Under the pieces are notes generated by a model. It was given only the letters and a program-made list of their open reading frames with translations. It searched no databases and was not told the DNA's origin. A stretch of DNA of 9,718 nt from Clostridiales bacterium UBA1777 (GTDB taxonomy: Bacteria; Bacillota; Clostridia; Oscillospirales; Oscillospiraceae), in the NCBI GenBank assembly GCA_002315275.1, contig DCGN01000052.1, positions 9,280 through 18,997 of the forward strand, in the 5' to 3' direction. Shown one piece after another: positions 1 through 5,388 of this stretch; the first letter of the stretch is position 1, and each line of letters opens with the position of its first letter. The position numbers and the translations under genes were made by a program.

Positions 1-1064
1 GAGTGTGCAGAGTTCCAGACAACGCCGACATAGGTGTTCTGAAGCTCATTATAGCCGTAAGAACCGGCCTGCAAATACTCAAGCGCTCTGTAGAGATTTT
101 CCGATGTATTGTTGTATCCGCCGAGGTAGTAGTTGAGGTATGCTCTGACGAAGTTCATGGAAACTTCCTTATACCAATTTGCCTCATCGCCGTCTTCAAG
201 GCAGAGGAAGCAATCGCCCGTTGCAGTTTCGGTGACGCTGCAGCCGGAAGGCGCTTCAAAGGTCATCTCCGGCTCGAAGAGCAGTCCCTCGACCTTGTAG
301 GTCTCCCATGTTGTCGGATTGACAAGATAGTCCTTCAATGGCTCATAGGTAAACGTGACCTCGCTGTCTGCCCTGTACTCTTCGGAAAGCTCAACGCCGT
401 TGCAGAACACCTTCGTGCCGGCAACAACTCTGACGGAAGCGGAATTATCGCCCGTCATCTTGAACCGGACATCGCTTACTATCCATTCGAGATCTTTTCC
501 GATGAGAGAAACGCGTGCTATCTCGCCGTCGGTGTTCTTAATGACATATACCGGTGTTTCCTCCGTAGAGTCAAGCCCCTTATATAGTGCAACATCGTCA
601 GCAGAGAGCAGCTCGTCAAAATAAGCGACGATCTTGTCCTTGCTGTCAATGCTCTCCGGATGGTTCTTGTTCCACATATCCGCCCACTCTTCGGCACTTG
701 TATCGGCAAACCATTTTTCAAACGTACGCTGAGGCGCACGCTTAACGGCAAGGGCGTATGCCGCCTCTTCCTCAAGCCTTGCCTGCTCGGCCGCTTCATC
801 GTTTGCAATGACGTCCTGCTTTGCCTGATAGTTGCCGAGCAGTACCCAGAGCACCGCAAGCGCCGCCGCGAAGATGACCGCAAGAATTATCACATAGCGC
901 TTTAAAGCTCTTTTAAAGCGTTTTTTGCGCCTCTTAGCGCTCATTTTTTTCTTTGCGGGCTTGGGAGTACTGCTCTCCCCTGCCGCGTTCTCAGACTTCG
1001 GAGCCGTATTGATTTTTTCTTCCTCAACGAAAGAATAATTTTCGTTGTTCATATTATCATTCAT
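1..1064 (-). CDS. Membrane-anchored extracytoplasmic protein of unknown function, C-terminus cut by window edge
   Basis: The reading frame runs open from an ATG at 1064 to the left edge, giving 354 complete residues without a stop, so the C-terminus is missing. Residues 1-38 are polar and probably disordered. Residues 38-56 are strongly basic (Lys/Arg-rich), and residues 57-77 form one hydrophobic segment ending in VLWVLLG. By the positive-inside rule the N-terminus is cytoplasmic and the rest outside. Residues 85-105 are Glu/Ala-rich and may be helical. The remainder is a mixed alpha/beta region with a VFCNGVELSEEY stretch near 219-230. That stretch, with the basic-TM-outside layout, faintly recalls TcaA/YvbJ-like envelope proteins, but I do not assign it there. 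The start is supported by a GAGGA ribosome binding site that overlaps the stop of the phosphodiester glycosidase gene 10 nt upstream, so the two are probably translationally coupled. The function is unknown; an envelope role is inferred from topology and partner. Confidence 0.85.
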   Translation of the reverse strand, partial: MNDNMNNENYSFVEEEKINTAPKSENAAGESSTPKPAKKKMSAKRRKKRFKRALKRYVIILAVIFAAALAVLWVLLGNYQAKQDVIANDEAAEQARLEEEAAYALAVKRAPQRTFEKWFADTSAEEWADMWNKNHPESIDSKDKIVAYFDELLSADDVALYKGLDSTEETPVYVIKNTDGEIARVSLIGKDLEWIVSDVRFKMTGDNSASVRVVAGTKVFCNGVELSEEYRADSEVTFTYEPLKDYLVNPTTWETYKVEGLLFEPEMTFEAPSGCSVTETATGDCFLCLEDGDEANWYKEVSMNFVRAYLNYYLGGYNNTSENLYRALEYLQAGSYGYNELQNTYVGVVWNSAH

Positions 1065-1074
1065 GTCCGTGTCC

Positions 1075-2133
1075 TCAGTTCAGTACCAGAATCGCAGTGG
1101 GAACAGGCCGTTTTCCTATGAGGTTGGAGCCTCTGGTGATCTGCTCGCCGTTATAGAACATCAGCGAGGATGAGCCGCCGTCAAGGTTTGCGGCATTGAC
1201 CGCGCCGTACTCGTACATGATCTCGGCTATATCGTCATAGGTAGCGCCGAGAGAGTCGGGCTTTCTGCCTTCAAGAACCAGCATAATGACAGTTCCGTCA
1301 GCCGTCTGTCCGATGCAGGTGCGCGGATTGACACCGCCTCCGAGACCGGTCTGCATTACGCCGTCCTTAACAAGGACAGGACCTGCCGAAAAGCTGACAG
1401 CCGTCTGAAGTCCGATGTCAAGTGCTTCCTGACCCGTCATATCGCCGACGTGAAGTATATGGTCGGCATCAAAGCCGATAACATTGATATAAGACCCGCC
1501 TGCGCTGCCCCAAACGATAGCACCGTCCTTAATAACGATACCGTCATACTCGGGTGTGCCGCCGGTGCCGCCGCCGTTGGGGTCATAGAAACCGCCCGCG
1601 TTCGTGCCTGCGATAGCCCCGTATTTATCAATAAACTCCGTGAGGTAAAGACCTACGGGAGAGGGGTAATAGTCAAGCGTGGCAACGATGACCTTGGAAG
1701 GATCGTGAACGAGCATCATTTTGCCCTTATAGGTCGCGCCCTTTATGTCAAGGATTTCGAGCCATGCGCCGCTCGGGTCGGCAGTCTGTCCCGAAACAAT
1801 GACCTGACCGGTCGTGTCCTCTTCGGCGACGGAGCCGTCCTCATAATTGAGCTCGACAAAATCGTCTTCCTCGACAGGTGCTTCTTCGACAACGGGATGA
1901 AGAATAGCGTCAACATCCTCCCCTGCCATGACAAGCCTCGGCAGGAACTTGATCGCGCTCGTCTCATTGGTTGACATAACGAACAAGTTTCTCGCGCTTT
2001 CCGACGGGCCGTGGCACAGAACAGCCATCACGCCCAGCAGAAACACCGCGAACATTAGAATCGTTATAAAAACTGTCAGAAGAGCACGGCCGACTGCAGC
2101 GCCGACTGCTTTTCCTGAATTATTCTTTCGCAC
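1075..2133 (-). CDS. Membrane-anchored phosphodiester glycosidase family protein (NAGPA domain)
   Basis: The product has 352 aa from a GTG start at 2133. A hydrophobic helix at about residues 17-40 anchors it. An acidic linker (about 72-106) leads into a domain at about 115-352 matching the phosphodiester glycosidase family (NAGPA/DUF2233, the fold of the human mannose-6-phosphate uncovering enzyme). The family hallmarks visible are NAGGFYDP (178-185), SAGPVLVKDG (249-258), NPRTCIGQTADG (269-280) with LVLEGR (285-290), NLDGGSSS (316-323) and RPVPTAILV (342-350). Known members remove alpha-linked N-acetylglucosamine from phosphodiesters, and bacterial ones are linked to cell-wall polymers or exopolysaccharide. 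Here the enzyme should act outside the membrane; the exact substrate is unknown. Frame-open upstream starts exist (TTG 2169, ATG 2157), but only the GTG has a well-placed GAGAGGA site. It is the first gene of its unit, driven by the promoter at 2184-2212, and is followed 10 nt later by the membrane protein gene. Confidence 0.9.
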   Translation of the reverse strand: MRKNNSGKAVGAAVGRALLTVFITILMFAVFLLGVMAVLCHGPSESARNLFVMSTNETSAIKFLPRLVMAGEDVDAILHPVVEEAPVEEDDFVELNYEDGSVAEEDTTGQVIVSGQTADPSGAWLEILDIKGATYKGKMMLVHDPSKVIVATLDYYPSPVGLYLTEFIDKYGAIAGTNAGGFYDPNGGGTGGTPEYDGIVIKDGAIVWGSAGGSYINVIGFDADHILHVGDMTGQEALDIGLQTAVSFSAGPVLVKDGVMQTGLGGGVNPRTCIGQTADGTVIMLVLEGRKPDSLGATYDDIAEIMYEYGAVNAANLDGGSSSLMFYNGEQITRGSNLIGKRPVPTAILVLN

Positions 2134-2140
2134 TGAGGTT

Positions 2141-2147
2141 TCCTCTC
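2141..2147 (-). promoter_or_regulatory. Ribosome binding site that decides the GTG start of the phosphodiester glycosidase
   Basis: The minus strand reads GAGAGGA, 7 nt before the GTG at 2133-2131. The alternative TTG (2169) and ATG (2157) starts have no comparable purine-rich site. The GTG start also leaves a compact N-terminus (VRKNNSGK) directly before the membrane helix. Confidence 0.65.
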
Positions 2148-2183
2148 TCCCCGGCATATAAAGCCGCAATTATAGATATTATG

Positions 2184-2212
2184 ATTATACTACAGCATAT
2201 TTGACCTTGCAA
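2184..2212 (-). promoter_or_regulatory. Sigma-A-type promoter for the phosphodiester glycosidase unit
   Basis: On the minus strand a TTGCAA -35 box (2212-2207) is separated by exactly 17 nt from a consensus TATAAT -10 box (2189-2184). Transcription would start near 2177, leaving a leader of about 45 nt before the GTG at 2133. The promoter lies just downstream of the terminator of the preceding operon, so the two units are transcribed separately. Confidence 0.75.
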
Positions 2213-2233
2213 TAGGATAGTTTCTTATCCTAT
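2212..2233. promoter_or_regulatory. Palindrome overlapping the -35 box, possible operator
   Basis: Perfect 8-bp arms ATAGGATA (2212-2219) and TATCCTAT (2226-2233) are separated by 6 nt. The arm nearest the gene shares one base with the -35 hexamer of the promoter at 2184-2212. A dimeric repressor or activator bound here could affect RNA polymerase. As RNA the hairpin would be AT-rich, weak and outside the transcript, so a DNA-level role is more likely. No regulator gene is encoded nearby. Confidence 0.4.
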
Positions 2234-2289
2234 CTTAATAGTCCATATAATTAATGTGAATATTATCAGCTTGCTTATGTGCATGGCAT

Positions 2290-2324
2290 AAAAAACAGCA
2301 CAGGCAAATGTGCCTGTGCTGTTT
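2290..2324 (-). terminator. Rho-independent terminator of the four-oxidoreductase operon
   Basis: On the minus strand perfect 14-bp arms (2324-2311 and 2306-2293) enclose a 4-nt CATT loop. The core is ACAGCACAGGCA, and a run of six T residues (2295-2290) overlaps the end of the second arm. It starts 13 nt after the stop of the SDR gene (2338) and ahead of the next promoter, cleanly dividing the two transcription units. Confidence 0.9.
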
Positions 2325-2337
2325 CGGTCAGCTTAGA

Positions 2338-3345
2338 TCAATGATTCTTCATGTATTCGTCCATTGCGGCATCGACATTGAGGAGCTTGGTGTACTCGCT
2401 CCACTCTCTGTCTTCGGGAACCTCTGCAATGCACTTTGCAATGCCTTCCTTGATAGGCATAAGCTCCTCCTGCTTCATGCCCGTTGCGGCAAGGATCTTG
2501 GAGTTATCCATTACGCGCTTCATGCAGCGGTCATATATGAGCTGCCAACGGTTGACAAGCTTGTTGCCGAAGAAGTCGAGGTAGTCCTGAATGGGAACGG
2601 GACGAATGTCGGCACCGATGATATCCTTGTAGTAGCCTGCGATAGTGCCCCAGGTCTGGTTTTCAGCGGTGCAGACGGAGAATGCCTCGCAGTATGCCTT
2701 GTCATTATGTACGAGCAGAGCAATCATCTTTGCGACATCGCATGCCCATGTGCAGGTAGCGGGAACATCGTAGCATTCCTGAGGAATGTAGATGGGCTTG
2801 CCTGCCTTTGCACGGCGGAGCATAAGGGGCAGCTCGAGCGTAACGAAGGCGATACGCTGGTTGGAGTAAGTTATCGCGGGGCGGACAATGGTCCAGTTGG
2901 TGAACTTGGAGGAGCGGAGAATGTTCTCTTCTCTGGACTTGAAGATAGAGTAGTCCTCGCTTGTGAGGAACTCCATATCGTCAACAACATCAAGAAGTCT
3001 CGGAGATGTCTCGACTGTGGGGATCTCAGCATCGGAATAAGCTCTGTAGGAGGAGAGGAAGATGTAGTGATCCGTTGAAGAGAGAAGAAGCTCAAATCTC
3101 TCGGCAAACATAGCTGTCGTGTAGGTCATGAAGTCGACAATGGCATCATAGTGCTTGTCTGAGAGGAACTTTGTGATGGTGCGGAAGTTCATGAAGTCGC
3201 CGACAACATAGCTGAGATCGGGATTATCGCTCTCGCGGGCATGTCTTGTGCCGGCATCTACAGCATAGCCGAGGTCAAGCAGGTGCTTGGTAAGGTAAGA
3301 GCCCATAACGCCGGTGCCGCCGATAACAAATACTTTCTTTTTCAT
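2338..3345 (-). CDS. Atypical SDR: NAD(P)-dependent epimerase/dehydratase family protein
   Basis: The product has 335 aa. An N-terminal Rossmann motif VIGGTGVMGSYL (7-18) carries the Gly pattern of extended/atypical SDRs. A FLSS strand end (96-99) provides the usual Ser, and Y132-SIF-K136 gives the YxxxK catalytic pair. A WTIVRPAITYS segment (151-161) matches the RP motif of the epimerase family. It therefore should bind NAD(P)H and oxidise, reduce or epimerise a hydroxyl on a sugar-like or nucleotide-sugar substrate in the cytoplasm. I see nothing that fixes the substrate; it could equally be a CSP41/isoflavone-reductase-like atypical SDR. The start at 3345 has a strong AAGGAG site that overlaps the TAA stop of the Gfo/Idh/MocA gene 12 nt upstream. 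It is the last gene of the operon, followed directly by the terminator at 2290-2324. Confidence 0.88.
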   Translation of the reverse strand: MKKKVFVIGGTGVMGSYLTKHLLDLGYAVDAGTRHARESDNPDLSYVVGDFMNFRTITKFLSDKHYDAIVDFMTYTTAMFAERFELLLSSTDHYIFLSSYRAYSDAEIPTVETSPRLLDVVDDMEFLTSEDYSIFKSREENILRSSKFTNWTIVRPAITYSNQRIAFVTLELPLMLRRAKAGKPIYIPQECYDVPATCTWACDVAKMIALLVHNDKAYCEAFSVCTAENQTWGTIAGYYKDIIGADIRPVPIQDYLDFFGNKLVNRWQLIYDRCMKRVMDNSKILAATGMKQEELMPIKEGIAKCIAEVPEDREWSEYTKLLNVDAAMDEYMKNH

Positions 3346-3357
3346 TGTTTTATCTCC

Positions 3358-4344
3358 TTATTTGCAGGCTTTAAGCAAAGTCTTCTGAACGGAATACTCA
3401 TACTCGCCGGACCAGGGGTTCTTTATATCTCCGCGTACAATGGATGCAAATTCCAAGATCATATCGTCATATCTGCCGTTGGGGTAGCCCGGGAAAATGC
3501 TCTGGCTGTAATCGTGCCAGGGGTGCTCCATGCCGCCGTCAAGATATGCCTCGCGGACGAGCGTGGGGGTCTCAAGGGGCTGAACCTTGATCGTGCCCTT
3601 TGTGCCGACGACCTTGAGCGTTCTCTCGTAGTAGCCGTTGGCCTCAACGCCGCTCGAGCGGATCGTTGCGGCACAGTTGGGATAGTTGAAAACCGCAAAG
3701 CAACTGTCCAAAGATCCGTCATTCTCATATCCGGAGCTGTGGTTGAATGCCGTAACGGTCTCGGGTTCGCCGAGAAGCTGCATGATCATATCAAGGCTGT
3801 GGCAGCCGAGGAAGAACATCATTCCGCCGGGGAACTGCTTGAGCCACTGCTTCTTCTCTGCCTGATACTGGATGGAGAATGTGCAGTCGACAGAGGTTAT
3901 CGTGCCGAGCTTACCGGAGGAAACAGCCTCGCGGACGTACTTCATCGCGGGATTCCAGCGGTACATATATCCCATATGTACGCAAAGGCCCTTGTCATCG
4001 GCAGACTTGAGGAGCTTGCCGAAGGCATCAATATCGATTCCGCCCGGCTTGTCAAGGTGGACAAACTTGCCCGCGTCAATGCACTTCTGCGCATCGGAAA
4101 CGCTTCTGAGCTCGTGGCCCTCGCAGAGTACGGCCTCGATGTCGTCTCTGGAGAGGAGTTCTTCCTCGGTGAGGCGGGGCAGACCTGCATAGTTGGGATG
4201 AGAGCCGAATTTCTCCCATGTGGCCTCATCAGGCTCGCAAACGCCGACTACGTCGAAAATCTCGGGGTACTTTCTGAGTACCTCCATAGCAAATATGCTG
4301 TGGTCATGCGCAATACCGAAATGTGCAACTTTAATTTTTCTCAT
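3358..4344 (-). CDS. Gfo/Idh/MocA family oxidoreductase
   Basis: The product has 328 aa. An N-terminal nucleotide-binding domain (about 1-125) holds the family catalytic lysine in HLDKPGG (K99, usually EKP). The C-terminal alpha/beta domain contains MGYMYRWNP (124-132) and GCHSLDMIMQLLG (180-192), where H182 and D185 match the conserved HxxD pair of the family. It should use NAD(P) to oxidise or reduce a hydroxyl on a sugar, cyclitol or glycoside in the cytoplasm. The nucleotide loop is atypical: FGIAHDHS (9-16) replaces the usual GxGxxG/A, with Ala at the second glycine and His at the third position. The gene lies between the MDR gene (12 nt upstream, with GAGGAG overlapping its TGA stop) and the SDR gene (12 nt downstream), so it works in the same operon. 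The family assignment is firm; the substrate is unknown. Confidence 0.92.
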   Translation of the reverse strand: MRKIKVAHFGIAHDHSIFAMEVLRKYPEIFDVVGVCEPDEATWEKFGSHPNYAGLPRLTEEELLSRDDIEAVLCEGHELRSVSDAQKCIDAGKFVHLDKPGGIDIDAFGKLLKSADDKGLCVHMGYMYRWNPAMKYVREAVSSGKLGTITSVDCTFSIQYQAEKKQWLKQFPGGMMFFLGCHSLDMIMQLLGEPETVTAFNHSSGYENDGSLDSCFAVFNYPNCAATIRSSGVEANGYYERTLKVVGTKGTIKVQPLETPTLVREAYLDGGMEHPWHDYSQSIFPGYPNGRYDDMILEFASIVRGDIKNPWSGEYEYSVQKTLLKACK

Positions 4345-4356
4345 CGTATATTCTCC

Positions 4357-5370
4357 TCAGTCAAGCTTTGTCCAGTCCCATGCAACGCCGATGGGGAATT
4401 TCTTCGTAAGAGCAAGGCGGCTATATACCTCTTCGCAGTCCACGGGAGAATGTATCTCGTTTATCATGTCATGAACGTTGAGTCTGTTTGCGGCAAGGAG
4501 TCTGAGTGCGGCCTTGCAGTCATCCTGCTGAGTCCACCAACCGTGGGAGGACTCGTGGTCGGGGCGTGCCATAGTGTGAGCACCGACTATCGTAATTCCC
4601 GGGAAATGAACGTCGTTGTAGAAGTTTACCGTTGTGGGAACTCTCGTGCAGCCGAGCAGAGCAACGCGGCCGAAGCGCGCCGTGCCCATAAGAGCGGAGG
4701 TAAGTGCATCGGGGTTACCGGTAACTTCGATAACGGAGTTTGCGCCCTTGCCCTCTGTGACGGACTTTATCTTGTCGGTAAGGTCGGGATCTTCGGGGTC
4801 GAAGGCATAATCCGCGCCGAGCTTGAGAGCAAGCTGACGTCTCTCTTCGCGGCGTCCCACTGCGATAACAGGCTGTGCGCCCGCGATCTTGGCGTACTGA
4901 ACGGCAAATAGGCCGAGCAGTCCGAGGCCGAATACCATTGCGCTCTCGCCTATCTCAAGGTTGGTCTTTCTGACGGCGGCGATAGAGAAGTTGGAGATGA
5001 ACACGAAGCACGCATCCGCAAGGTCGATGTTATCGTAGAGAATTTTTACAACGTTTTCACGCTTGTAAACGTTGTACTGCTGATGCTTGCCCCAAAGGCC
5101 GAGCACTCTGTCGCCGACCTTGAGGTCATCAATCCCCTCGCCTACTTCCACGACGATGCCGCTGACGCTGTAGCCGAGCACGCGGGGCCAGGGTCTCTGC
5201 TGTCCGCGGCCGCCTCCGCAGTTGGGATCACCGGTAATATTGGACTTTTCCGTGCCCGCGCTTATCGCGGAATAGCAGGTCTTCACAAGAACCTCGCCCG
5301 CGCCGCACTTGGGCATCTCAACGTCTATAAGCTTTGCCACATTGGGCTCAACAAATGCTATCTGTTTCAT
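4357..5370 (-). CDS. Zinc-ligand-lacking medium-chain dehydrogenase/reductase (MDR, alcohol dehydrogenase-like)
   Basis: The product has 337 aa. A GroES-like N-terminal domain (about 1-125) is followed by a Rossmann domain with VFGLGLLGLFAVQYAK (146-161). The motif SAISAGTEKS (34-43) takes the place of the zinc-ADH CGTD segment, and GYSVSG (66-71) takes the place of GHE. The catalytic zinc ligands Cys and His/Glu are therefore missing. The four-cysteine structural-zinc lobe is also absent around 90-110. Such SxGTE-type MDRs include BchC-like dehydrogenases and the MDR half of bi-domain sugar oxidoreductases. The VGRREER segment (171-177) puts arginines where NAD-specific enzymes carry an acidic residue, suggesting NADPH (inference). 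The ATG at 5370 has an AGAGGA site, 18 nt after the OYE-like gene. The neighbouring Gfo/Idh/MocA gene reproduces, as separate proteins, the two halves of bi-domain oxidoreductases. The substrate is not predictable. Confidence 0.88.
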   Translation of the reverse strand: MKQIAFVEPNVAKLIDVEMPKCGAGEVLVKTCYSAISAGTEKSNITGDPNCGGGRGQQRPWPRVLGYSVSGIVVEVGEGIDDLKVGDRVLGLWGKHQQYNVYKRENVVKILYDNIDLADACFVFISNFSIAAVRKTNLEIGESAMVFGLGLLGLFAVQYAKIAGAQPVIAVGRREERRQLALKLGADYAFDPEDPDLTDKIKSVTEGKGANSVIEVTGNPDALTSALMGTARFGRVALLGCTRVPTTVNFYNDVHFPGITIVGAHTMARPDHESSHGWWTQQDDCKAALRLLAANRLNVHDMINEIHSPVDCEEVYSRLALTKKFPIGVAWDWTKLD

Positions 5371-5388
5371 ATCTTATATCCTCTGTTA

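Noticed and set aside
2134..2169. TTG (2169) or ATG (2157) start for the phosphodiester glycosidase
   Set aside because: Neither has a ribosome binding site; the GTG at 2133 has GAGAGGA at 7 nt.
3241..4911. 556-aa open frame on the plus strand
   Set aside because: It is antisense to three well-supported genes and crosses two of their junctions. It has no ribosome binding site and no family motif. GC-biased third positions on the minus strand explain the missing stops.
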